DNA of 64,000 bases, taken from an uncultured Prevotellaceae bacterium. Its GTDB lineage: Bacteria; Bacteroidota; Bacteroidia; Bacteroidales; Bacteroidaceae. Both the position numbers and the translations under genes were made by a program. The DNA lies in NCBI GenBank assembly GCA_900319225.1, contig ONNV01000013.1, positions 53,249 to 117,248 of the forward strand. Direction: 5' to 3'. Below, piece by piece: positions 51,701-58,438 of the stretch (positions are counted from its first letter, which is position 1; each line of letters begins with the position of its first letter). The notes beneath the pieces were generated by a model. It was not told the origin of the DNA, made no database searches, and worked only from the letters and a program-made list of their open reading frames with translations.

Positions 51701-53022
51701 CGCAATGCTCCAAGTTGATTGTTCCAATATGTACAACCCAAGCCTTCATTAAGGGCGTCTATTATGATTACAGCATAACGTCCATTTTTTTGCATCTGAA
51801 TATTTAGGTCATTAAAACTATCCTTTTCACATATAACAGTTCTAATATGTTCCGTCACAGATTCATGAGGTCTAAACTCTGTTCCAAAAAACAGATATAT
51901 ATTTGCAAGTTCTTGGTTCTTAGTCGCAAAATCACACAAGTTATGTGTCTTCCCTGACCCCGCTTTCCCTATTAGACATAAATTCTTTGTCAGGCCACCA
52001 TTGATATAGTCAAAAGCGTATCCATCACGTAAAATATTAACGTATCTGTCAAACTGTATCTCTTCGTTCCAAGAGAGGATGTTTTTAAAACGATCTTTAA
52101 ATGCATATTGGCAGAAAAGTTCCAGATATTCAATACCCTTTTTCGTTGTCAAATCAAACTTCCAACTTCCAGGCTGGTTGAATATCTTCATAATTATACT
52201 TAGTTTCTTCTTTCCTATACCATCTATAAAATCAACCAGAGTATTTGCATCTCTTGTGCTCTCGTCTATAGTTTTTTTATCAGACATTGATTTGAGACTT
52301 AATACCAGTTGATTATTATTTTGGTGTAGTCCTGGCATATAGCGGTCATGAATTGATGCCACTGCCTTTTCACACAAATCTGCGCTTCGGCCCTGACCAA
52401 AAGTTGTATTGTCTTCTTTCTGCCAGTCTTCTGCGTAGCTCACGCCCTTTGTAGATAGTAATGAAGATATCTTTGCTATTGATAGGTATCCCAATGTTTC
52501 ATTAACTTGCAGTGTCAGAATGCCAATCACACGTCCTTCAACATTGACCACCGGTGAACCAGAAAGTCCATCATAATTAAATAGTTTTAAATTATCTAAT
52601 CGTACTAATGTCCTATCATTCCAATTGCTTACCTCCAACCGATTTATAACCGACAGCGACACTAAATTGACTCCCATAGCTACTTCCTGCGGGTAACCAT
52701 ATACTGTCAGCTCCAACTTGGGCACAAAATGATCTTTTAGCAAAATAAGCCACTCTGAAACTTCAAATGATTCGTCATCAAGGATGGTTAGAATTGCCAC
52801 ATCAGCAGAGCCTCCAAGTTCCTCTGCCTTACATGTCAAAGTTTTTCCTTCTACAATGACAAAAATAGGTTCAGGAGCACTAGGATTATTAAAATGTTCC
52901 CTTACAACGTGTCTTGCTGTAACTAGTTGATTGCGCCCTATAAAGAATGCCGTTCCTTGTTCAGTGCAACATTTTACAGGAACAATCAAATTCTCTGTCA
53001 CTTTACCATTCAAATAGCTCAT
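48742..53022 (-). CDS. Trypsin-like protease fused to a STAND/NACHT-type NTPase (Avs-like)
   Basis: The 1426-residue protein opens with a serine protease domain (1-180): H38 in VTARHVV, D74 in GGSADVAIL and S154 in DGLSGSPVV form a full trypsin triad. There is no signal peptide, so it acts inside the cell. A P-loop NTPase follows: Walker A GKAGSGKT (352-359), Walker B VIIIDALNEG (418-427), sensor VVSVRSPF (453-460) and a winged-helix region near 600-650 (EYENLGDYYKAEQLL). The remaining 750 residues are an unrecognised helical sensor-like region with a charged tail. This is the domain order of anti-phage STAND proteins: effector, NTPase, sensor. Its start overlaps the MBL gene by 20 nt. Low-GC codon use contrasts with the core genes, suggesting transfer. 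Confidence 0.88.
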   Translation of the reverse strand: MSYLNGKVTENLIVPVKCCTEQGTAFFIGRNQLVTARHVVREHFNNPSAPEPIFVIVEGKTLTCKAEELGGSADVAILTILDDESFEVSEWLILLKDHFVPKLELTVYGYPQEVAMGVNLVSLSVINRLEVSNWNDRTLVRLDNLKLFNYDGLSGSPVVNVEGRVIGILTLQVNETLGYLSIAKISSLLSTKGVSYAEDWQKEDNTTFGQGRSADLCEKAVASIHDRYMPGLHQNNNQLVLSLKSMSDKKTIDESTRDANTLVDFIDGIGKKKLSIIMKIFNQPGSWKFDLTTKKGIEYLELFCQYAFKDRFKNILSWNEEIQFDRYVNILRDGYAFDYINGGLTKNLCLIGKAGSGKTHNLCDFATKNQELANIYLFFGTEFRPHESVTEHIRTVICEKDSFNDLNIQMQKNGRYAVIIIDALNEGLGCTYWNNQLGALRKELSKYDHIKLVVSVRSPFNQELSDLTSRKSGWKIVEVEGFEDVDTAINKFFEEYGIPKEYKNRKIEAFRNPLFLKIFCETFYSMSYSERTRFSKRIIYKKYVEKKNVIVSHLVDEDLELNVADKYLMKLANYSVNNNHFNVVTRKKAREYARRICPYRLWSNDLLNAMLTSNLLLEDRSTKDDAAVMFEYENLGDYYKAEQLLSPKKDVDNVLEWLIGEKKYYERNPIVSSHKFENAIIALYDCWNEQGANVQRNVKLQKNTFLRELYISYLLNSDLDYNAVLNLLTELDPSIKQDLKLLRAPQELSLTKTLTIHKNLLSYETIAKRDLLWTNFVNGMFEGYGSSIIQSPLHTDNSPHELNDEIKAFLIRLGWLLTTSHPKYRALIIRCLRKELNSCKAAITWLLELFANVNDPYVLQGLFCAIAGVVLPSRNKELAGSVAEYVYKTYYQHRETVPQDLIVRQWSLKIVERAYYLDNENNKWWAQIETPFEALPFDEAEIPLKRDIDRGYFGMQHGSQLMYNSIFGFEDFNRYIIGNNNRLRSSDYFKYNLISDKYEGDDLDREEAELAYYIKNVFGWNDKLGFLDNGKYSVNRSHNDEERIGKKFQWLAWYRLNARLMDSYKVTKSPFYFSQEAKKEDITPHPYPWNSSEVSYFDPTLDVEGYKKTAHLLKGLEASDIIGAEDIEWVQKNDYVPVFRFKAALEDGTPYVMLRGFDKAQQDDKETVVITNAVFIKRADAEGFEKWCKTKNFYGRWMPERNGMYEFLWNDYPWADAYKNALEVKSWERPSNGCPCDVMLAYEAQLQEHWEGIANEDEYLTTVYMPCSDLMEKAGLYCSEVRGIVKADSDNSIAAINPSVEEGMTGLFIRKDILDEYLRKNDYILFYYVLGEKLLYIEEFHSVMKDLSAAYKYNLDGTVSELQAMRVIERESPKPVKASLEKILALRKKKEEEGLTSREVIELINMEQVLEKKNEKDNNNDSEEEG

Positions 53023-54202
53023 ATTCTTGATCGGTGATAATGGTTTCTATCTTCAATTCTTCCTTTGTTTTCCCATCAAGATTATCCATCTTTTCGCTCA
53101 TATCCCCTTTGTGACTAAAAACAATGAGCTTTTTATCATTATCTTGTTGGCTTAATGCAATTCGCCCTAGTGTTCCCCATGTAGGGTACTCATCCTTCCT
53201 ACCACCTGGTATATAATATTTGTGTGATGTAATCAAATCCAGTAATACCTTACTATTATTTCCGTTACTACCATGATGAGAAACTTTGATAGCATCACAC
53301 ACTATTGGTTTCTCGACGTTTTTGTATTTATTACCGATGGCTTTTTCAATGGTTACTGCATAAGCATCTCCAAGCATAGCAACCCTGTGACCACCGCTTT
53401 CAAGCATAAAAGCAATTGAAGAATAATTAGTATCTGATGCATCAGTTCCTTCATCTTCTGCGGCTATTTTCACAAAAGCTGCATCAGGCTTACCAGATAT
53501 AGTAGCTGATACTTGTTTCGCTTCAAATTTCCCTTTGTATGCGTCAATCAGTCTGATTAGAAGTTCCGATATACTCTCTGAATCCTTTAAGCTATCATTC
53601 CATACTTGCATGAAATAACCATTAAACGCATCTTTGAAACGTTTCTCTATATTATCAAGAGCATCTTTAGTAGGACCAAGTAGAACTATCTTACCAAAAT
53701 CGTCTGGTAAAACAACATCTTGCAACTCGTTAGTAATATAATCCGAATTCCATGCTTTTCTCCATGCATCATTTTTAAGTATTTCACTTGCCAATGACTT
53801 ACCTTGTTCTGCACTTATTTCCTTCTTATAGTTAATCGAATCAAACTCTACTGGTAGTGCATTTTTCACCCATCTCAACACTTCACGCTGTTCTTCTGTT
53901 AATTCGACTTTTCCTACATCTTGTATACTACGGCCATAACAGTTATACCAAATTTTGTCTATCTGAAGATTGGGACAATTTTTCATCATCGATGATAAAC
54001 CATTAATATGGTCGCCATCAATATGGGTCGCCACAAGTAAATTGATATGGTTTTGCAATATATCCTCCACGTACGATTTGACAGTCGTGGTAAATTTGCC
54101 ACAGTCCACCATTATGACATATTGGTTACCATCATCCTTAACCAATCGAAGAACGTTACAATCACCTATGCCTACATCAAATGAACGAAAAAAACATTTC
54201 AT
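53003..54202 (-). CDS. Metallo-beta-lactamase-fold hydrolase of the Avs-like operon
   Basis: The 399-residue protein has the MBL metal motif H60-x-D62-x-D64-H65 (ATHIDGDHINGL), preceded by VDCG (32-35). A later AMLGDA and the ComEC-like SHHGSNGN supply further ligands. It has no signal peptide. It follows the PD-(D/E)XK-like gene by 42 nt and overlaps the protease-NTPase gene by 20 nt. AVAST type I systems pair an MBL hydrolase (Avs1a) with a trypsin-like protease and a STAND NTPase; the same three activities are adjacent here. Its own substrate is unknown. Confidence 0.9.
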   Translation of the reverse strand: MKCFFRSFDVGIGDCNVLRLVKDDGNQYVIMVDCGKFTTTVKSYVEDILQNHINLLVATHIDGDHINGLSSMMKNCPNLQIDKIWYNCYGRSIQDVGKVELTEEQREVLRWVKNALPVEFDSINYKKEISAEQGKSLASEILKNDAWRKAWNSDYITNELQDVVLPDDFGKIVLLGPTKDALDNIEKRFKDAFNGYFMQVWNDSLKDSESISELLIRLIDAYKGKFEAKQVSATISGKPDAAFVKIAAEDEGTDASDTNYSSIAFMLESGGHRVAMLGDAYAVTIEKAIGNKYKNVEKPIVCDAIKVSHHGSNGNNSKVLLDLITSHKYYIPGGRKDEYPTWGTLGRIALSQQDNDKKLIVFSHKGDMSEKMDNLDGKTKEELKIETIITDQEYELFEW

Positions 54203-54244
54203 TATTTATCTCAAAAAAAATAGCAAAACCTATATCTATCACAT

Positions 54245-55669
54245 TCACCTACCAAACACCTCTCCAAGGAAATCCACATCAGCCCTTGCTTCTGCAATAA
54301 TTTCAAAATCTGCTCTAACTATGCATGGGAATCCCATTTCTTCTCGTTGAATATTGGCATTTGTTACCAATACTCCGTATTTTCCATCCATCATTTCCGC
54401 CATCTTTCGTATAGTTCGTGGTTGCGGGTGCTTTCCTTTTGTATTACGTAAATGATAACAATAAAAAGTACGCAATTCTCCATTAATTGTTACCCTTAAT
54501 CCTCCATCATCAATCACGTCTACTCCACCATATCTTTTTTCTAAGAGATACTTTATATAGCGTTTAAAGCTACTATCCCGAATTGAATCTATATCTTTCA
54601 GAACTATGTTATCATAACCAATGCCAACACTATCAATCTGGTGCTCCGATAGAAAGCTATCAGGGTCTATCACTTTAACAACAATAATACCATCACTCTG
54701 AATAAGGTATTGGTTACCTCCTTTTTCAATCAAACATTCTTCATCAGCATCCCGGAAGGACGTAAAACCTCTGTACGACAAAAGATCTTTATTAACTCCG
54801 AGAAATAAGAACAAATTGTCTGTCGGACCATAAAGATGACCAGCATATGCTTTATTATTAAGTACTATGCTTGGAGATTGATATTGCAGTTCTTCAAACA
54901 TCAATTCCTTATCTGCCATTTCTTCATTCCCTATCTCGCCAGATAGCCTTTTTGCCATTTTTTCAAAATATAGACTCAGTATATCCTCGCCAAGGAAAGA
55001 AAAAACAGATGCATAGTGTATAGCCCTAAAAATATGTTTCTTCATATTATTAGGAAGTTCATCATTAAAGATCGGCGGATCAACAATCTTCATCTCACTG
55101 CTATGTGTTTCATTCAGCAATGAGGCCGTTGCCACCTTAAGATCACCCTGCATCGCATTCTTTTGTTCCACAGCTTCATTCAGTTGGAGTTTAGATTTGG
55201 TCTTATAGATACTTCCCTTAGCCTCCACTAGTAATGTCCTGTTGTCTCTCAACAAGCATCTCCAATCAGGCCGTCGTTTAGGTACATTTATTATCTTGCC
55301 TATAGTGGATGGTTGTACGTCAAACAATTCAGTTATTACCGCTACTGACAAACCTATTCCCATGAGTTCTGATACTTCTGTCAGCATTTCACTACCAAAC
55401 TGGTTACGGGTTTCTGTTATTTTCAGCTTTAAATCCGGTGTATCAGATAACCGTTCAAGTAGATAGCCATAATCCATCAGCGATGCCATCCAGGAAGAAT
55501 TAATCCTTTTTGGTTGCACGCTGCCCAAGCATTTAAGCAAGTCAAATAATCTAATGCTTATTCGAGCATGGTTTTGTCCTCTATAACATGGCTTTACGTT
55601 TTGCCTTACGACATTATCCCATGTTATATTAATAGTTGGCTTATCAAACAGTTTTAAAGGACTAATCAT
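54245..55669 (-). CDS. PD-(D/E)XK-like protein, first gene of the Avs-like operon
   Basis: From the ATG at 55669 the protein is 474 residues. I do not recognise the family. In the longer reading (from 55690) residues 141-160 show P-D-W, then 13 residues, then E156-A-K158 (LLVEAKGS), a PD-(D/E)XK nuclease-like core. An upstream helix with E105 (EMLTEVSELMG) fits the fold. The C-terminal half (about 290-470) is strand-rich and unassigned. A consensus -7 box lies 8 nt upstream of the ATG and overlaps the longer start, which rules that start out. The next two genes follow at 42 nt and by overlap, so it probably belongs to the same defence unit. Confidence 0.7.
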   Translation of the reverse strand: MISPLKLFDKPTINITWDNVVRQNVKPCYRGQNHARISIRLFDLLKCLGSVQPKRINSSWMASLMDYGYLLERLSDTPDLKLKITETRNQFGSEMLTEVSELMGIGLSVAVITELFDVQPSTIGKIINVPKRRPDWRCLLRDNRTLLVEAKGSIYKTKSKLQLNEAVEQKNAMQGDLKVATASLLNETHSSEMKIVDPPIFNDELPNNMKKHIFRAIHYASVFSFLGEDILSLYFEKMAKRLSGEIGNEEMADKELMFEELQYQSPSIVLNNKAYAGHLYGPTDNLFLFLGVNKDLLSYRGFTSFRDADEECLIEKGGNQYLIQSDGIIVVKVIDPDSFLSEHQIDSVGIGYDNIVLKDIDSIRDSSFKRYIKYLLEKRYGGVDVIDDGGLRVTINGELRTFYCYHLRNTKGKHPQPRTIRKMAEMMDGKYGVLVTNANIQREEMGFPCIVRADFEIIAEARADVDFLGEVFGR

Positions 55670-55676
55670 AACTTCA

Positions 55677-55684
55677 CAAAAATA
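55677..55684 (-). promoter_or_regulatory. -7 box abutting the start of the Avs-like operon
   Basis: The minus strand reads TATTTTTG, 7 nt before the ATG at 55669. The predicted transcript would be leaderless or nearly so. Confidence 0.5.
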
Positions 55685-55690
55685 TAACAA

Positions 55691-56178
55691 TTCCGCACCA
55701 CCACCTTGTAATATGAAGAATTTCTATTATTCATCTCAATTAATCCCCCACCTCCCCATATTGCTTCAGACAGCTTATCTTTTGGAGCATTTTATCTCAA
55801 GTCTACTAATCAAGTCCACCAATCCAATTCTCCCAATAACCAAAAACTAAAAGGTACCCAAAGAACTCCCCCCTTTGGCGTCCCCAAAACCGATCCCTAA
55901 CTAGCCAGCAAAATCTCCCTAACTAGCCAGCAAAAAAACAGCACCGAATCCCCCACAAGATCCGATGCAAAAAAAAGGTGCCAAACTGAACCGTCCCTAA
56001 TGTCCCCAAAACAAACTGTAGCGCCGTAGCAACTGTAGCAAACGCTACACTGCTACAGTGCTACAGTTAAAAAAACCATAAAACAAAAAAGGGAATAACC
56101 CTAACCGAGTTACCCCTTATAAAACGCTGTCAACCAAATCAGGAAATAAGGTGCCAAAAAGAACCGTCCCCGATGGCA
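55691..56178. other. Gene-free stretch with repeats and degenerate family A halves
   Basis: No gene is seen. It holds two direct copies of ccctaactagccagcaaaa (about 55906-55935). Three degenerate half-copies of family A lie near 55852, 55979 and 56150 (ggtgccaaaaagaaccgtcc in the last). There is also a nested inverted repeat at 56014 and a weak stem-loop near 56089-56122. Confidence 0.5.
56014..56068. repeat. Nested inverted repeat of aactgtagc / gctacagtt
   Basis: The word aactgtagc occurs twice on the left. Gctacagt and gctacagtt occur on the right around a small aaac loop, so two alternative stems can form. A T-poor flank makes a simple terminator less likely. Confidence 0.65.
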
Positions 56179-56582
56179 CTACCTAGGAGCATACCCCCCA
56201 TCCTTAGCCTCCAAAATAGTACTACGCTCCAAAACCAACACCGAATGCCAAGCCCCCAAAGGAACCTGAATTCCGAACTGCCCCTCGCGTGGACAAACTC
56301 TAAACCTAGCCACCTCAGCAAAGCAACTCTCGTCCGCCGCAACCTTGCCGTCGTGAACCGGCCCGCCCGCATCCATATTAGGCAGCTCCTCATAGAACAC
56401 CCAGTCCAGGCACCCCTCCAGGCAAACCACCGTCTCGCTGGTCTTGAGGTGCCGATGAATAGGCACACGCGTCCCCACCTCCAGAGCGTTCAGCATCCGC
56501 TGGATGGTATCAGCCGGCGTAGTCCGCAGATTAAGTGCCGATGCTCGATACCACCAATATAATCCGATGAATCATTAGCCAT
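56179..56582 (-). pseudogene. WbuC cupin, frameshifted copy
   Basis: A strong ribosome site (aaaggaga) precedes ATG 56582 (MANDSSDYIGG). That frame soon fails, and the cupin continues in another frame as ALNLRTTPADTIQRMLNALE and then VGTRVPIHRHLKTSETVVCL. The C-terminal cupin box (GAWHSVLVLE) is intact. Compared with the intact cupin at 60308, residues before SPRLRMNY are replaced. One frameshift near 56530-56575 explains the data. A degenerate family A half-copy abuts its stop. Confidence 0.75.
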
Positions 56583-56646
56583 AATAGTGTCTCCTTTTAC
56601 AAAGACAATATTATGAAGATTATTATGGCAAAACCGCTAGTCTAAG

Positions 56647-56739
56647 CCGGTATCATATTGAGCGCTACAGGTGGTACCGTTTTGAGCGCTACGGCCGGTA
56701 TCCTATTGAACGCTAGGAGCGGTATCCTTTGAACGCTAT
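56647..56739. repeat. Four tandem imperfect copies of a 23-bp unit
   Basis: Units such as ccggtatcctattgaacgct repeat four times at 23-24 bp spacing. A single further copy lies near 63129 (gtggtatcctttatgcgcta), beside the IS21 fragment. Multiple short end repeats are typical transposase-binding arrays of IS21-like elements, so this is probably an element end; the element itself is gone. Confidence 0.7.
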
Positions 56740-56765
56740 TATTATAATGGCCGATAAACGAGTCC

Positions 56766-56906
56766 TACTGCCATTTCCCCATCCCTATTTAATATTTTTG
56801 CAATGTTTGCAAAAAACTAATTAGACGAACAAGAGCCCGACACAAGACCGAGCTCACCAAATATCAAATCATTAATTAATCCGTCCAACTTTTGGGGTTC
56901 ACTTCA
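56766..56906 (-). repeat. IS3-like end repeat, copy 2
   Basis: Second copy of the 141-bp segment at 45695. The two diverge immediately outside it. Confidence 0.6.
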
Positions 56907-56942
56907 GCGACGCACTGGTACCAAGCGTATGAAGTGAACCCC
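56894..56942. terminator. Perfect 13-bp inverted repeat after the HEPN-like gene
   Basis: ggggttcacttca / tgaagtgaacccc with a 23-nt loop. It lies 13 nt after the HEPN-like stop and overlaps the end of the IS3-like repeat. It may be an IS end joined head to head or serve as a terminator. Confidence 0.7.
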
Positions 56943-56955
56943 TTTTATACTGTTA

Positions 56956-57753
56956 TCAATATATAGTCTTAATAACTTTACGCACACCTGAAACAAGATC
57001 TTCTAAATCCCCTTTTGTAGGCTCAGGTGTCTTATCATGATCACACTTATTCCGAAGATCTCCTAAAAACTGAATATGGCGCCATTGAGCAACATCTATA
57101 ACATCACTATTCTTTAGAAGATCATTCAAGTCATTTATGGTTGGCGTTTTTTTCGGAATCTTTATGGTATGTGATGCAGCAACCATTTTAAGATGTTTTT
57201 CAAGCACAACGCCACAAATGGCACCTGCACCTCGTAAAAAGCCTTTATTAGCAAGCATCATTGCTTCATCAATTTCCGAATCAAACAAATCCGATTCTAT
57301 CAACTGTTTTATTTCAAATAGAGCAGAATCAAGTCTATCTGATAAAGAACAGACAATCTGATACTGCAAATCTAGTTTGTTCCGGATTAAACCATAATTA
57401 TCTTCTTTTGAATAAGAAACGAGGGTAATGCCAATTATATAGTCCTCAATACAATAATTCGTGAGGTCTTTTTCTTTTTTTACGTTCGCATGATATGCCG
57501 AGACAAAGTCTGTTACTCTATCTGGTAATAACTGTCTTATTGCTGCAAGTGAGGCATTATACCACTTCTGATATTTGTCTTTAAACGAAGCTTCTTTTAT
57601 TTTCTTGACTTTATCCTCCGATATGCCTTCAAGTTCACTATCTGTGTAATGGATATGCATCTCGTTTCTAAGTCCACATTTAAGGAACAATCCATCTTTA
57701 CACAAATCATTTATCTCCTTTCTATACTTTTCTAAATTTGATTCCATACTCAT
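56956..57753 (-). CDS. HEPN-like protein with an R-x4-H motif
   Basis: The 265-residue protein is largely helical and not assigned with certainty. The C-terminal third (about 165-265) resembles HEPN/DUF4145-type domains. It has MLANKGFLRGAGAICGVVLE near 166-185 and R234-N-K-C-D-H239, which fits the R-x4-6-H RNase motif of HEPN toxins. The N-terminal half is charged and unrecognised. No antitoxin-like gene adjoins it directly. It has low GC like the Avs-like operon and stands alone, so a defence or toxin role is an inference. An ATG 6 nt downstream is an alternative start. Confidence 0.65.
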   Translation of the reverse strand: MSMESNLEKYRKEINDLCKDGLFLKCGLRNEMHIHYTDSELEGISEDKVKKIKEASFKDKYQKWYNASLAAIRQLLPDRVTDFVSAYHANVKKEKDLTNYCIEDYIIGITLVSYSKEDNYGLIRNKLDLQYQIVCSLSDRLDSALFEIKQLIESDLFDSEIDEAMMLANKGFLRGAGAICGVVLEKHLKMVAASHTIKIPKKTPTINDLNDLLKNSDVIDVAQWRHIQFLGDLRNKCDHDKTPEPTKGDLEDLVSGVRKVIKTIY

Positions 57754-57878
57754 GTAGTCTATACTATAATAGAAGACTTAAAATCAGTTCAATCAAAAAC
57801 ATTCACTACTTCCGCAAAGTTATCCATATTCTCCACCCCCACAACCCCCTGTTGAAAACTTCTCCCCATAAAACCAAA

Positions 57879-57913
57879 ACACCTCCCCGCATCCCAAAGA
57901 AGCAGAGAGGTGT
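57879..57913. terminator. Stem-loop, capsule-type terminator copy 1
   Basis: acacctc / gaggtgt flanks a 21-nt loop with gcatccc. A related hairpin lies at 63218, so the two regions share ancestry. Confidence 0.65.
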
Positions 57914-57943
57914 CGCCCCGTTTATCTTATCAATTAGTTCTTC

Positions 57944-58063
57944 TCATAACAATAAATCATGCTCTCGAACTTGTTCGCTTACCTTAGCAATATCCATTAG
58001 TATTCCTAAGGCCGTCTCTGCGGCCAAAACATATACGAGCAGAATTGCCAAATAGCCCACCAC
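57944..58063 (-). CDS. Small single-membrane-segment ORF after the sugar-transferase tail
   Basis: A GTG at 58063 opens a 39-residue frame: VVGYLAILLVYVLAAETALG then ILMDIAKVSEQVREHDLLL. It has one clear membrane helix. It overlaps the end region of the sugar-transferase remnant and has no recognised homologue. It could be a shifted fragment of the lost gene. Low confidence. Confidence 0.3.
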   Translation of the reverse strand: MVGYLAILLVYVLAAETALGILMDIAKVSEQVREHDLLL

Positions 58064-58070
58064 ATCTTCA

Positions 58071-58337
58071 TCATATCACTTCCCCAGCATACTTCATCTT
58101 CTTCCCCAGCACCGTACAAAATATCATCTGTATATCCTTAACAAAAGAGTAATGCCGATAATAATAGCAGTTAAGTCTGACCTTATCAGGATAAATAACA
58201 GTATCATTATACTCCACCGCGATCTCCTGCATTCCCCGAGTATCCCCAGCAGCTTGGCGGGCAGCAACGTACTCTGAAATCATCTCATCCTCCAACCGAT
58301 TCTTCAAAGTAGCCGGCCCAGTAACCCCCGGCCGAAA
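58071..58337 (-). pseudogene. C-terminal fragment of a capsule sugar transferase (WcaJ/PglC-like)
   Basis: The open frame from 58337 begins FRPGVTGPATLKNRLEDEMI and ends in NCYYYRHYSFVKDIQMIFCT then VLGKKMKYAGEVI. This is the C-terminal third of a bacterial initiating sugar transferase. The membrane helix and catalytic part are missing, and a stop (TAG) lies directly upstream. A degenerate family A half-copy (58402-58436) lies between this fragment and the lipoprotein gene. Confidence 0.8.
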
Positions 58338-58401
58338 CTAAAATCACAAGTTTCCTATAGTCCGATGCCCGATAACGACCAATGCCCCCAAAGCCAGCAA
58401 A

Positions 58402-58436
58402 ATAGTACCAAACAGAACCGTCCCCAATGGCACCAC
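58402..58436. repeat. Degenerate family A half-palindrome
   Basis: agtaccaaacagaaccgtcc then ccaatggcaccac. It is a single arm, abutting the 3' end of the lipoprotein part of the fusion gene and the break in the sugar transferase. Confidence 0.7.
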
Positions 58437-58438
58437 TT

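Noticed and set aside
56647-56739. Possible CRISPR array (four spaced repeats)
   Set aside because: Units are contiguous with no spacers and imperfect; the layout fits transposase-binding end repeats.
57738-58055. Plus-strand open frame of 105 codons
   Set aside because: It is antisense to the sugar-transferase tail region, crosses a terminator hairpin and has no ribosome site or family match.
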